NCBI GenBank assembly: GCA_964600385.1
Contig: CAZRJC010000010.1
Span: 1-64,000, forward strand
Direction of reading: 5' to 3'
DNA: 64,000 nucleotides
Origin: DMER64 sp964600385
GTDB lineage: Bacteria > Bacteroidota > Bacteroidia > Bacteroidales > UBA932
Part shown: positions 6,919-16,878 of the stretch, one piece after another
Layout: each line of letters begins with the position of its first letter
Numbering within the stretch: position 1 is the first letter of the stretch
Translations under genes and position numbers: made by a program
The notes under the pieces: generated by a model
The model's database searches: none
What the model saw: the letters and a program-made list of their open reading frames with translations, nothing else
What the model was told of the DNA's origin: nothing

Positions 6919-9516
6919 ATGAAAAAAGTGATATTGCCGGTAATTGGAATGGGCTGCGCCGGATGTGCAATAAACATAGAGAAAAAGGTCGCCTCGCTTC
7001 CCGGAATTGATGCCGCATCGGTAAACTTTGCATCAAATACTATATTAATAGAGTACGATCCCGCCCTCATCACACCGGAACGCATCCGGTCCGAGGTCCG
7101 CTCCATCGGTTACAACCTCGACATCAAGGAGTTGGATTTGGCCGGCACTCCGGCTGGCACCCCGGCTGGCACCCCGGGCGACCTGGGTGGCACTCCGGCT
7201 GGGAGCCTGAGCGATCGTCAAACCTGCGCCACGGATCGCCCCGGCGATGGCCAGCACCACTCAGGCGACCGTCCGCGCGACTCCGGAGCGCACCCGCGTT
7301 CCCTTTTGCCGAAGGTGATTCTCGCCTGGGCACTGGCCGTTCCGCTCATGGTGCTCTCCATGGGCTTCATGGAAGAAGCCTGGGCCCGATGGAGCATGCT
7401 GGCCCTCACCCTGCCATTGCTTTTTTACAGCGGTAGCGGTTTTTATGTGCGGGCTTGGAAGCTGCTCAGGCACGGCAGTGCCAATATGGACACGCTGGTA
7501 TCTGTGAGCACACTTATCGCCTTTATTTTCAGTTTATTCAACACAATATATCCGCATTATTTCGAAAGCCGCGGCATTCACGCTCACGTGTACTTCGAGG
7601 CCGCCGGCATGATCGTCGCCTTTGTCCTGCTGGGCAAATGGCTGGAGGAGAGAGCCAAAGCAAGCACCTCCTCGGCCATCAAAAAACTCATGGGCCTGCA
7701 ACCCAAAACCGCCCATCTCACTTCTCACTCCTCACTCGAAACTGACGTTCCCGTCTCGCAACTCAAACCGGGCGACCTCATTGCGGTCCGGCCGGGCGAA
7801 AAGATTCCGGTAGACGGACAAGTCGCGGACGGCATCTCGTTCGTCGATGAAAGCATGATCAGCGGAGAACCCATCCCCGTAAGCAAACAAACCGGCGACA
7901 AAGTGCTGGCCGGCACCATCAACCAGCTCGGGGCCCTCACTGTCACGGTACAGGAAGCGGGTAGCGGCACCGTCCTGGCGCAAATCGTGCGGATGGTGCA
8001 GGAAGCGCAGGGCAGCAAAGCGCCGGTTCAACGGATTGCCGATAAAATCAGCGCCGTCTTTGTGCCGGTGGTGGTAGGCATCTCCCTCCTGACCTTCTGC
8101 CTCTGGATGCTCATCGGCGGCGAGGCCTACTTCACCCACGCCCTGCTCTCGGCGGTATCTGTGCTCGTCATTGCCTGTCCTTGCGCACTGGGGCTCGCCA
8201 CGCCTACAGCCCTCATGGTCGGTATTGGAAAAGGTGCTGAAAATCACATCCTTATTAAAGACGCGACGGCGCTCGAGAACATGGTCAAAGTCAACTGTGT
8301 GGTGATGGACAAAACCGGGACCCTCACCAAGGGCCGCCCCGAGGTGCTGACCATTTTGTGGACCAACGACGAGAACGAGGAAGCGCAGGATGCCCTCACC
8401 GACCGGGCAATTCTCCTGACCGCCGAGATGAAGTCCGAGCATCCCCTGGCCCTGGCCATCGTTCAACACCTTTCGGCAGAAGGCACTGTTCCTGTGGCAC
8501 TTGAATCATTCCAAAGCATCACCGGCCAAGGCATCGAAGTCACCCACAACGGCACCCCCTACCGCATCGGCAACCGCCAATTTGTCATGGGTGGGGCCGA
8601 GGCTGGGGCCGAGGCTGCGGCTGCGGCCGAGGTTGGTTCCGTACCCGTTCCAGAGTCCGCAACTGAGCCTGTCTCAGTGCCCGCTTCGGAGTCTGCCACA
8701 GAGTCCGCCTCGGTGCCCGTAACCGTACCCGATTCTGTGCTCGCCACTGTGCACCAGTGGGAAGACAGCGGCAACAGCATTGTGTTTTTCGGACGCATCA
8801 GACCCGCCAACGCGGCTTCCGGTTCAGCCTTTGGTTCCGGTTCCGGTTCAGCCTTTGGTTCCGGTTCTGATTCCGCCTCTGGTTCCGGTTCTGATTCCGC
8901 CTCTGATTCCGCCTTCCTCTCCCCTTCGGCCGTAGATCTGCTCGCCATTATTTCCATTGCCGACCCCCTTAAAGAAACATCTCAGCAAGCAATCAAAGAG
9001 CTAATAGACAAAAATATTGAAGTCCATATGCTCACCGGCGACGGAGAAAGAACCGCCCGCTCGGTTGGGCAAACCCTTGGAATACAACACGTACGCTCCA
9101 ACGTAATGCCGCAAGATAAGGAAGAATATATCAAGCAATTACAATCTCAGGGCAAATTTGTGGCCATGGTTGGCGACGGCATCAACGACTCTCAGGCCCT
9201 GGCCCGATCCGATGTGAGCATCGCGATGGGCCGGGGCACCGATATTGCCATGGACGTGGCTATGGTCACCCTCACCACCTCGGACCTCTTGCTGTTGCCC
9301 AGGGCTATCCGACTCTCACACAATACCGTACGACTTATCCGCCAGAATCTTTTCTGGGCATTCTTTTACAACCTCATTGGAATTCCCATTGCTGCCGGCA
9401 TTCTTTTTCCCATCAACAGCCTGCTGCTCAACCCGATGTGGGCCGCTGCCGCCATGGCCTTCAGCTCTGTCTCGGTGGTCCTGAACTCCCTCCGCGGCCG
9501 TTCCAAACCGCTTTAG
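6919..9516 (+). CDS. copA: Copper-exporting P1B-type ATPase with low-complexity insertions
   Basis: Inner-membrane pump that exports Cu(I) using ATP. Seen: an N-terminal heavy-metal domain with MGCAGC (residues 11-16), membrane helices from about 131, the CPC metal site at 420-422, the phosphorylation motif DKTGT at 464-468, SEHPLA at 506-511 and VGDGIND around 751-757. Three unusual inserts are present: GTPA repeats at about 74-128, between the metal domain and the first helix; a Glu/Ala/Pro/Ser-Val run at 558-602; and a Gly-Ser-Ala-Phe/Asp run at 633-667. The last two sit inside the nucleotide-binding domain. A TCTCACTTCTC minisatellite is read as HLTSHSS at 266-272. All key motifs are intact, so the pump is probably active. 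Copper rather than another metal is inferred from the CPC motif. Confidence 0.93.
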   Translation: MKKVILPVIGMGCAGCAINIEKKVASLPGIDAASVNFASNTILIEYDPALITPERIRSEVRSIGYNLDIKELDLAGTPAGTPAGTPGDLGGTPAGSLSDRQTCATDRPGDGQHHSGDRPRDSGAHPRSLLPKVILAWALAVPLMVLSMGFMEEAWARWSMLALTLPLLFYSGSGFYVRAWKLLRHGSANMDTLVSVSTLIAFIFSLFNTIYPHYFESRGIHAHVYFEAAGMIVAFVLLGKWLEERAKASTSSAIKKLMGLQPKTAHLTSHSSLETDVPVSQLKPGDLIAVRPGEKIPVDGQVADGISFVDESMISGEPIPVSKQTGDKVLAGTINQLGALTVTVQEAGSGTVLAQIVRMVQEAQGSKAPVQRIADKISAVFVPVVVGISLLTFCLWMLIGGEAYFTHALLSAVSVLVIACPCALGLATPTALMVGIGKGAENHILIKDATALENMVKVNCVVMDKTGTLTKGRPEVLTILWTNDENEEAQDALTDRAILLTAEMKSEHPLALAIVQHLSAEGTVPVALESFQSITGQGIEVTHNGTPYRIGNRQFVMGGAEAGAEAAAAAEVGSVPVPESATEPVSVPASESATESASVPVTVPDSVLATVHQWEDSGNSIVFFGRIRPANAASGSAFGSGSGSAFGSGSDSASGSGSDSASDSAFLSPSAVDLLAIISIADPLKETSQQAIKELIDKNIEVHMLTGDGERTARSVGQTLGIQHVRSNVMPQDKEEYIKQLQSQGKFVAMVGDGINDSQALARSDVSIAMGRGTDIAMDVAMVTLTTSDLLLLPRAIRLSHNTVRLIRQNLFWAFFYNLIGIPIAAGILFPINSLLLNPMWAAAAMAFSSVSVVLNSLRGRSKPL

Positions 9517-9557
9517 GGCCGTTTCAGCTCACTCCAGGCCGTTTAGCTCCGCCTCTA

Positions 9558-9685
9558 CTGCGCACGCACCCTCCCATGCTCCTTATGGTGCGCAGCGCCT
9601 TTTTGCTAAAGCCCACAACCTACTATCTTACTGGTTATTGCAATTTTTTCTGCATTCACCCTGCGCACCATGCTCCTCATGGGAA
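9558..9685. repeat. REPIN downstream of the first RAYT gene (family D)
   Basis: Two REP units in opposite orientation. The first (hairpin CTGCGCAC...GGTGCGCAG, 9558-9595) holds the arm 9572-9595; the second arm is 9661-9684 and starts CTGCGCACCATG. The arms pair over about 24 bp with few mismatches across a 65-bp spacer. The right arm covers the stop codon of the RAYT gene. An equivalent element lies at 10701-10829. Confidence 0.8.
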
Positions 9686-10600
9686 CCGCTTCTGCATCCG
9701 TAATCGGAGCGTTGACTCGGGCAATGCAAAAATCCGGCTTAACTGTCGCAACGACACAGGATATTTATTTCTGTAATATCTTGCCATGGCAACAACTTCA
9801 GCATCAGACAAAGAAGCAATGCTTCTTGGCTTTATGTCATTGATTATCTTTTCACTAAGTTGAAGATCGGTCATTGCTACACAGGTATTTTTCATATAGT
9901 TTCTTTGGCCCTCATGCTGTCTGGCTTTACCTTCATGCTGCCTGGCTTTGCCACCACTCAACCTGGCCTCTTCTTCTGCCAATTCTTTTTCGGTTGGGTT
10001 ACTTATCAAACTCATAAACTGGGCATAAGATTGGAAGCATGCCTCTACTTTTCTGAATTTTATAAAACTAAGCGGTAAAATATTTTCGTTTTTATCAACC
10101 AGAAAATACTCTGGAATCATTTTGTGAGAATGCATTAACCTGGTGTTTTGACCTGCTGGCTTATAACCATACCATTTAATGCGCTGTTCTTCTGCGAAAT
10201 AGAATTTTGCAGAATTGTAAGGATCTGCATACGGATGCGACTGTAGCCTGTGACGTACAGTATTTCTAATTACATAAATCAACTTCTCTACAAGCTTTTT
10301 CCGGGTATTCAACAAACCTGCCTTAAAACTTCGACTACCCACAGAACCGATAACATTATGAACAGAGTTATGATATTTTGTATAACTCAACCTAAAACCT
10401 TTCATAAAATACTGAGGATCTTCACACTGAATGATCAAATGAAAATGATTGGACATAAATGAATACGCCCAAACCTCCACCTCATAATATTTGCTTAAAA
10501 TTCCCAGAAGATTTATGGCGTGTAGAATATCGCCATTTGTCACAAACATATTCTGCCCACCGTTTCCTCGCACACATATATGCCATATCTTTCGCTCCAT
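9677..10600 (-). CDS. REP-associated tyrosine transposase (RAYT, Y1/HUH family)
   Basis: 307 residues. It has the HUH nickase motif NHFHLII (His 52 and 54) and a candidate catalytic Tyr 109 in LIYVIRN, as in IS200/RAYT single-strand transposases. The C-terminal part looks like a helix-turn-helix (LRQLSRIFALPESTLR). The start at 10600 is chosen because AAAGGAAGGG lies just upstream; the ORF itself extends 22 codons further. REPINs of one family lie on both sides, so this is probably a resident RAYT that mobilises those elements. A duplicated KARQHEG heptad sits at about two-thirds of the length. It separates copA from the tRNA-Lys and cutC. Confidence 0.85.
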   Translation of the reverse strand: MERKIWHICVRGNGGQNMFVTNGDILHAINLLGILSKYYEVEVWAYSFMSNHFHLIIQCEDPQYFMKGFRLSYTKYHNSVHNVIGSVGSRSFKAGLLNTRKKLVEKLIYVIRNTVRHRLQSHPYADPYNSAKFYFAEEQRIKWYGYKPAGQNTRLMHSHKMIPEYFLVDKNENILPLSFIKFRKVEACFQSYAQFMSLISNPTEKELAEEEARLSGGKARQHEGKARQHEGQRNYMKNTCVAMTDLQLSEKIINDIKPRSIASLSDAEVVAMARYYRNKYPVSLRQLSRIFALPESTLRLRMQKRFP

Positions 10601-10700
10601 ATCCGTCCCTTCCTTTGAGTACTTTTGAACTATAAAAATACAAAATTTTCCAATTCTACTACCCAATCACCACTAAACTGACACCGAAAAGCCGTCCATG

Positions 10701-10829
10701 CTGCGCAGGCCGCCCTCCCATGCTCCACATGGTGCGCAGCGTTTTTTTCAAAAACATCCAATCAGCTGATTAACTGCAACATGCAACTCCACCTACATTC
10801 ACCCTGCGCACCATGCTCCTCTTGGGAAA
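10701..10829. repeat. REPIN upstream of the first RAYT gene (family D)
   Basis: Same structure and orientation as 9558-9685: a hairpin unit at 10701-10739 whose right arm (10716-10739) pairs with 10804-10827, which starts CTGCGCACCATG, across 64 bp. The two REPINs share arms and the CATTCACCCTGCGCACC junction, but their spacers differ in sequence. The second arm abuts the terminator of tRNA-Lys. Confidence 0.8.
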
Positions 10830-10834
10830 AAAGA

Positions 10835-10857
10835 AAAGCCGGCATGAAGCCGGCTTT
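10835..10857 (-). terminator. Terminator of tRNA-Lys
   Basis: Perfect 9-bp stem AAAGCCGGC/GCCGGCTTT with a 5-base loop, followed on the minus strand by a T-rich tail (TTTTCTTTTTTCCC when the stem's last bases are included). It sits 4 bp beyond the tRNA 3' end. Confidence 0.85.
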
Positions 10858-10861
10858 ACCG

Positions 10862-10934
10862 TGATCCGTCTGGGGCTCGAACCCAGGACCCCAACATTAA
10901 AAGTGTTGTGCTCTACCAACTGAGCTAACGAACC
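10862..10934 (-). tRNA. tRNA-Lys (anticodon TTT)
   Basis: 73-nt cloverleaf on the minus strand. The acceptor arm GGTTCGT pairs with ACGGATC (two G-U pairs), discriminator A. The anticodon stem CAACA/TGTTG encloses the loop CTTTTAA, giving anticodon TTT. The T-loop reads GGGTTCGAGCCCC. CCA is not encoded. Confidence 0.95.
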
Positions 10935-10943
10935 AAGGGGCTG

Positions 10944-10974
10944 CAAAAGTAGCCATAAAAATTAAAACTGCAAA
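10944..10974 (-). promoter_or_regulatory. Promoter of tRNA-Lys
   Basis: On the minus strand TTTG (10974-10971), 19 bp, then TACTTTTG (10951-10944): an exact match to the Bacteroidetes TTTG-N19-21-TAnnTTTG promoter, ending 9 bp before the tRNA 5' end. Confidence 0.8.
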
Positions 10975-11041
10975 AAAAGTCGCTTTTTTTCTAACTTAGC
11001 AGCAAAGAAAACGTCCGGCATCGGACAAAAACAAGTAAAAA

Positions 11042-11944
<903 letters not shown>

Positions 11945-11962
11945 GATTTAACCCATACCTAT

Positions 11963-14900
11963 ATGAAATACAAATTCCGCCCCACCACCCTTCTTTCGGC
12001 CGCGTCGCTCGGAGCAACGTTCAGAGCAAAACTCAGGACAACGCTCAGTATCACACATACAGCGACACTCACAGCGACTCTCGTTGCGATGCTGCTTCTT
12101 CCTGCAGGCTGCCGGAGGGCACGTGAAAAGGATTCCACGCCACCTCACATTGAGCAAAATCTTCTGAACGAGCCGCTTACCCGTCAGGAGCGTAAGGCGC
12201 TTAAGTTTCTGTATCAGTACATGCCGCTGAACGATCGGGTCGAGCACAGCACAGAATATTTCATAGGGGCTGTCCGGCAGGCCTTACGCACTAAGGAGAT
12301 GCCCTGGGGCAAGATTGTTCCTGACGATCTGTTCCGGCATTTTGTGCTGCCTCCGCGTGTAAACAACGAGTACCTCGACAATGCCAGAGATTTGTTTTAC
12401 AGGGAGTTGTATCCGCGCGTTAAAGATCTGAGCATGTACGATGCTGTTCTTGAGGTGAATCACTGGTGCCGCGAGAAAGTTGTGTATCGGCCTACCGACG
12501 GAAGGACATCTCCGCCGGTGCAGGTTGTGGCCCGAGGCTATGGTCGGTGCGGCGAGGAATCTGTGGTGGCAGTGGCCGCGCTCCGGAGCATCGGCATTCC
12601 GGCCCGCCAGGTGTATGTTCCCCGATGGGCGCACACCGACGACAACCACGCCTGGGTGGAGGTTTGGGTGGACGGTCAGTGGTACTACATGGGTGCCTGT
12701 GAGCCCGAGCCGGAACTTAACCGGGGATGGTTCACCGGTGCGGCTTCCCGCGCGATGATGGTGAATACCTGGGTGTACGGGCGCCCGAAAACCGGCAGCG
12801 GTGACGGCAGTGTGAAGGGCAACGGCGCCGGCAGTGTTTCCGGCAGCGGTGACGGCAGTGTTTCCGGTCGCCGCAGTGAAGTGGTTTCGCAAAATACCTG
12901 TTATACCGAGGTTACCACCACCGCTCAATACGCAGCTGTAAAAGAAGCTGTTGTAAAGGTTGTCGACGGCTCGGGCAAACCGGTGAAAGGAGCCAGTGTT
13001 TCTTTTGGTTTGTACAATTATGCCGAGTTTTACCCTCTGGCCCGCCGCACCACAGACCGGAAGGGACTGGCCCGGCTGACCACCGGACTCGGCACCTTAT
13101 TTATTGAGGCCTGCATGCCCGCCGGCGACAGAGCAACGGTGCGTGCTGCCGGCGGAGCAACAGTACCCGGCACCGGACCATCTGCAACCGGCAGCGGACA
13201 AGCGACCGGCACCGATTACTTATATGCGGCGGCCGCTTTCCATGTAGGTGAAACCGATACACTCACGCTGAAACTGGTTGACTCCCCTGCGGGCGGGCCC
13301 CAGCAGCCTGGCGATCCAGCGCAGCCTCCCCTTGTTCAGGATTTTCGTCTGACGCCGCCGCCCCAGACCGCAAATGAAGAGCCGCTCGATCCTATGGTGG
13401 AACAGATGCACAAGCTCCGCTGTGCCATAGACGATTCGCTGCGCTCCATGCGAAATTCCTTATTCCCGTTTTTGAATCCGGCCCGTTTTGCCTCGGCCCG
13501 TGAAAAATACGGTACCGACATTCTTTCACAAACGTTGAACAACGGACTTACGGTGGAGAAGTTTCTGGAAACTACCAGTCCGGAGTATCTGCCATTGGCT
13601 GTTAAACTACTGGAAACGTTACGAGTAAAAGATCTGCAGGAAGTATCCTACAATACGCTGTGCGACTGGCTGAATGGAGTCATCAGGCTCGGACCCGCCA
13701 TTGCCAAAGACCCTCTTTTTCAGGAATATATACTGAATCCGCGTGTAGACAACGAGCCGCCGCTTCCTTACAGGGAAGTATTGTGGGAACTTTTGACCGC
13801 CGAGGGTATGGAAACACCGGTGGCCGAAACCGCGGCCTTAGCCACGGCCTCGGCCACCGCCACAAACACAGCCGTCCCGAACTCCACGCTGTACGCCATC
13901 CGGAACGTTTTGGAGAAAATAAAAATCGATACGATCCATAACCCGAGGAATTTTCCCATTTCACCTGCTGCCAGTGCCCGTTACGGGACAACCGATCCCG
14001 AATCCCGGGGGATCCTGGCGGTGGCGCTTTGCAGAACCGCAGGCATTCCGGCCAGAAAAGATCCGGTTAGCGGCCGGTACCAGATGTGGCTGCAGGAAAA
14101 ATGGGTCGGGATGACCCCGGAAAGCCTTCGGCAGATAACCCCGGAAGACGGAGAATCCGGCAACAACCCGGCAGAGCTCTCCCGCCACTCCGCTTATTCC
14201 CTTCTTACGGTCTCGTATGCACCGGACGAAAAAGGGAAGCTCCCGGCTTACGATACGCAGTTTACCATTCAGCGGTGGTCACCTGAAACGCCAACGTCAC
14301 CGGCCGGATACAAGACCTTGGGTTTTGCGCCGGAATCGGGCGGAGTCGAGGGAACCCGTGTACTGAACACACCGCTTAACCTGGAATGCGGCTTGTACCG
14401 GATTGTTTCGGGTGTACGCCTGGCTGACGGAACGGTGCTGGCACGTATCCGTTCCTTTGAATTGGAAGCTGACAAGCCGCTAACCGTCGAATTGGATTTT
14501 GCCCCGTCAGAAAACGAGTTGGTTGCCCTGGCAAAAATGGATGTAGAGTGGCGCTACCAGCCGGCCCCGGACAGCAATAGCAATAGCAACAGCAACAGCA
14601 GCAATAGTAGCACCACCACCTCCTCCTCCTCCTCAGCCTCGTCTTGTTCAATCCTGGAAACGGCAGGCAGGAATTTCTTTGTTCTGGCGTTACTTGATCC
14701 CACCGGGGAACCTTCCCAGCATTTTATACGCGAGTTCAGCCAGACGGAGTTGAATATTCCCGTTCTGTTCGTTTTCCCCACCCGCTCCGATATGGCATTC
14801 TTTTTCAGGCAGAATTACCCTCTGCCGCAGTCCATTCATTACGGATACGACGGTTTGGGGCAACTGACCACAGGTCTGGAGCAGGCGCTCGAGACAAAGA

Positions 14901-15019
14901 ATCTGAAGCAGATGCTGCCCGCCGTGATTGTGGCGGACAGTTTTGGGAATATTTATTATAAATCGATTGGGTACCGGATTGGTATTCCGGCACATATCAC
15001 AGGACTCAAACTCCTTTAA
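11963..15019 (+). CDS. Transglutaminase-like lipoprotein with a C-terminal thioredoxin-like region
   Basis: 1018 residues with a probable lipoprotein signal ending LLLPAGC (Cys 50). The transglutaminase core is GRCGEESVVAVAALRSIGIP with nucleophile Cys 196, then DDNHAWVEVW with His 229 and GACEPEPELNRGW, typical of a Bacteroidetes subgroup. A second, weaker core lies in the C-terminal half (RGILAVALCRTAGIPAR, then YQMWLQEKWVGM) without the nucleophile. The last 130 residues (from about RNFFVLALLDPTGEPS) resemble a thioredoxin-like fold without a CxxC. Repeat inserts: GSGDGSV units near residue 275, Gly-Thr-Ala units near 395, and an Asn-Ser/Thr-Ser run near 870-895. Probably a periplasmic or surface peptidase; substrate unknown. 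The start is 18 bp after cutC. Confidence 0.8.
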   Translation: MKYKFRPTTLLSAASLGATFRAKLRTTLSITHTATLTATLVAMLLLPAGCRRAREKDSTPPHIEQNLLNEPLTRQERKALKFLYQYMPLNDRVEHSTEYFIGAVRQALRTKEMPWGKIVPDDLFRHFVLPPRVNNEYLDNARDLFYRELYPRVKDLSMYDAVLEVNHWCREKVVYRPTDGRTSPPVQVVARGYGRCGEESVVAVAALRSIGIPARQVYVPRWAHTDDNHAWVEVWVDGQWYYMGACEPEPELNRGWFTGAASRAMMVNTWVYGRPKTGSGDGSVKGNGAGSVSGSGDGSVSGRRSEVVSQNTCYTEVTTTAQYAAVKEAVVKVVDGSGKPVKGASVSFGLYNYAEFYPLARRTTDRKGLARLTTGLGTLFIEACMPAGDRATVRAAGGATVPGTGPSATGSGQATGTDYLYAAAAFHVGETDTLTLKLVDSPAGGPQQPGDPAQPPLVQDFRLTPPPQTANEEPLDPMVEQMHKLRCAIDDSLRSMRNSLFPFLNPARFASAREKYGTDILSQTLNNGLTVEKFLETTSPEYLPLAVKLLETLRVKDLQEVSYNTLCDWLNGVIRLGPAIAKDPLFQEYILNPRVDNEPPLPYREVLWELLTAEGMETPVAETAALATASATATNTAVPNSTLYAIRNVLEKIKIDTIHNPRNFPISPAASARYGTTDPESRGILAVALCRTAGIPARKDPVSGRYQMWLQEKWVGMTPESLRQITPEDGESGNNPAELSRHSAYSLLTVSYAPDEKGKLPAYDTQFTIQRWSPETPTSPAGYKTLGFAPESGGVEGTRVLNTPLNLECGLYRIVSGVRLADGTVLARIRSFELEADKPLTVELDFAPSENELVALAKMDVEWRYQPAPDSNSNSNSNSSNSSTTTSSSSSASSCSILETAGRNFFVLALLDPTGEPSQHFIREFSQTELNIPVLFVFPTRSDMAFFFRQNYPLPQSIHYGYDGLGQLTTGLEQALETKNLKQMLPAVIVADSFGNIYYKSIGYRIGIPAHITGLKLL

Positions 15020-15063
15020 GGAACTCGTCCGTAGCCGCGGCAGCGTCCGGCGACCGGCAGCGG

Positions 15064-16221
15064 TCAGCGAGCAGCAGCTTCCAGCTCCAGGGCGGCTTTC
15101 ACAGGATTGGCGTAGATACCCAGGTAGATTCCGGAAGCTTTGTCACCCGGATCAGGAACAGTTGTGCCGAGTTTTTCCATGCGGACAAGGAAAGCCTCTT
15201 TTTGTTCCGGATTATAAAAATCCTTGAAACGCGAGGTGCCTTCCAGCAGGTCGTATGCCACGTAATTTGAAGGAAAGAGTTTGTAATTGGCAACAATCTT
15301 ACGGTCGATAATGCGGCACACCTGCGAACAGAAAGCGTTCTTTTCCAGGGCAGCATACGGTTGCAGATCTTCCCGGGTAATCGGGGACCCTATGTGAATA
15401 TGCATGTTGCCTTTCCATTGCGTAATGCCTGTAAGAATGCTGTTCAGGTCTTCGCCCTTGCGTTTCTCATATTCATCTATTTCCATTCTGGCCGCAGTTT
15501 CACCTGTCTTCAGGTAATCGCACGGTTCATACTCATAGGAAACGCTTACCGGAACAATATGCAATGCTTCATAACCGGCAACCAGATTGTCCTGCGGTCC
15601 GCTCATGGAGAACATTTTTACCAGGGCATGATTCGTGCTATCGTTCCCGTCTTTTGTCCGTCCGCTGCGCTGGGCAATCCAGCACGATTGATTCTCCTGA
15701 ATTCTTTCACGCATGAAACGGCTCAGAATCATGGAATGGGTAAACAAATCGCGCCTGTTACCCTGACGCACCACTTTGAACATTTTATTGGAACGGGCGA
15801 TATCTTCTGCCAGTCGATTGATAATAAGGTTGTCGCCGTATGTTATATAGCTTGTATCCAAACCGTTGCTGACAAGCGCCATCTGTAGCAGCGAGGAATC
15901 AAGCACAATATCCCTGTGGTTTGAAATAAAAAGATATCCATTATCAGGAGTGAGAGGCGATTCAAACCGGAAGGAAAATTTCTCCATGGTACTTTCTATG
16001 ACGCGGCGGTTGAAATAGTACATCCAATCCAGCTGGAAATCACGAACGGTCTTTACCTGAAGGATTTTTTCACGGGCCTGAGCCAGTGTCAGTTCGGGAA
16101 AAATAAATTGTGCAGCGTAAACAAAATATTCATGCGAGGCCAGGCGTTCCATGGCCGCAGGGATTTCATTGTCGGTGTAGGGACGCAGTCCGTCAATTAT
16201 ATTGTCAGAAATTGAATCCAA
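15064..16221 (-). CDS. PlsC-like acyltransferase
   Basis: 385 residues, related to glycerol-3-phosphate/lysophospholipid acyltransferases. The catalytic motif appears as SNHRDIVLDSS (His and Asp four residues apart), followed by a RQGNRRDLF-type second block and a WIAQRSGRTKDGND third block. No clear membrane helix is seen. It ends a three-gene minus-strand operon (gaps of 3 and 9 bp) with two ketosynthase-like proteins, so it probably acts on an acyl chain handled by that set; the acceptor is unknown. It converges on the transglutaminase gene, 44 bp away. Confidence 0.8.
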   Translation of the reverse strand: MDSISDNIIDGLRPYTDNEIPAAMERLASHEYFVYAAQFIFPELTLAQAREKILQVKTVRDFQLDWMYYFNRRVIESTMEKFSFRFESPLTPDNGYLFISNHRDIVLDSSLLQMALVSNGLDTSYITYGDNLIINRLAEDIARSNKMFKVVRQGNRRDLFTHSMILSRFMRERIQENQSCWIAQRSGRTKDGNDSTNHALVKMFSMSGPQDNLVAGYEALHIVPVSVSYEYEPCDYLKTGETAARMEIDEYEKRKGEDLNSILTGITQWKGNMHIHIGSPITREDLQPYAALEKNAFCSQVCRIIDRKIVANYKLFPSNYVAYDLLEGTSRFKDFYNPEQKEAFLVRMEKLGTTVPDPGDKASGIYLGIYANPVKAALELEAAAR

Positions 16222-16230
16222 GGCGCTTTT

Positions 16231-16875
16231 CTAATAAATTCTAAGCAATTCTATAAAGAATCGTTCCTGCCTGAGTTCATAATCCCCGGGCCGGTCGTCC
16301 ATGGCCTTTTCAACAAGACAGAAAAAGGCCGAGGCATAGTTACCGTAACATTCAAGGTATCCCATCAGTAATTGTTTCACATCGGGGTCGGTGGCAAACA
16401 TGTCGGCTCCCATCCGGTAAAACATTTCGTAATTGAATCCGTCGGAAAGAAAAATAGACGATTCACCGGTAATATTGTTCCGGAGGGCAATGTCCGCACA
16501 AACCGCGTTAGGATGAAGCCGGGAAAAAATCTCCGGATTGGGATTAAAATCTACTATATCCTGAATGCTCTGTGCATACATGCTGTCTGCATACAATGTA
16601 CCTGTTCTGGTATGCAGGATTATCCCCATTTCGGGTTTAGGTGTTATTGCATCGTGTCCGGCTTTTCTTAAAACAAGTTCTGCCGCCAGTATTCCGAGTT
16701 TACTGAAATCGTCCAGACGGTAAAACAGCGGATAATCGCTACGCGTGGCCTTAAAAAGGTTATCAAATTTCTCGCCCAGTGATTGTCCCTGAATATGGCT
16801 TTCAAGATCTTTCTGCCGTTCTCCGTCTAAAACAATGGAATGATCTGATATTTTACAATAAGAAATTACCCTCAT
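16231..16875 (-). CDS. Short ketosynthase-like protein without catalytic cysteine
   Basis: 214 residues resembling the N-terminal half of a beta-ketoacyl synthase: GIILHTRTGTLYAD, the PNPEIFSRLHPNAVCADIALRN helix region and GESSIFLSDGF where the nucleophile elbow should be. The expected Cys is absent and the C-terminal half with the two histidines is missing. No frameshift into a second half is visible; the next gene starts 9 bp on. It may pair with the larger upstream protein in the way a chain-length factor pairs with a synthase (inference), or be a structural subunit. Confidence 0.65.
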   Translation of the reverse strand: MRVISYCKISDHSIVLDGERQKDLESHIQGQSLGEKFDNLFKATRSDYPLFYRLDDFSKLGILAAELVLRKAGHDAITPKPEMGIILHTRTGTLYADSMYAQSIQDIVDFNPNPEIFSRLHPNAVCADIALRNNITGESSIFLSDGFNYEMFYRMGADMFATDPDVKQLLMGYLECYGNYASAFFCLVEKAMDDRPGDYELRQERFFIELLRIY

Positions 16876-16878
16876 AGT

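Noticed and set aside
7732..8469. A 245-codon minus-strand ORF inside copA
   Set aside because: It is antisense to conserved catalytic motifs of the ATPase; its length follows from local G+C richness.
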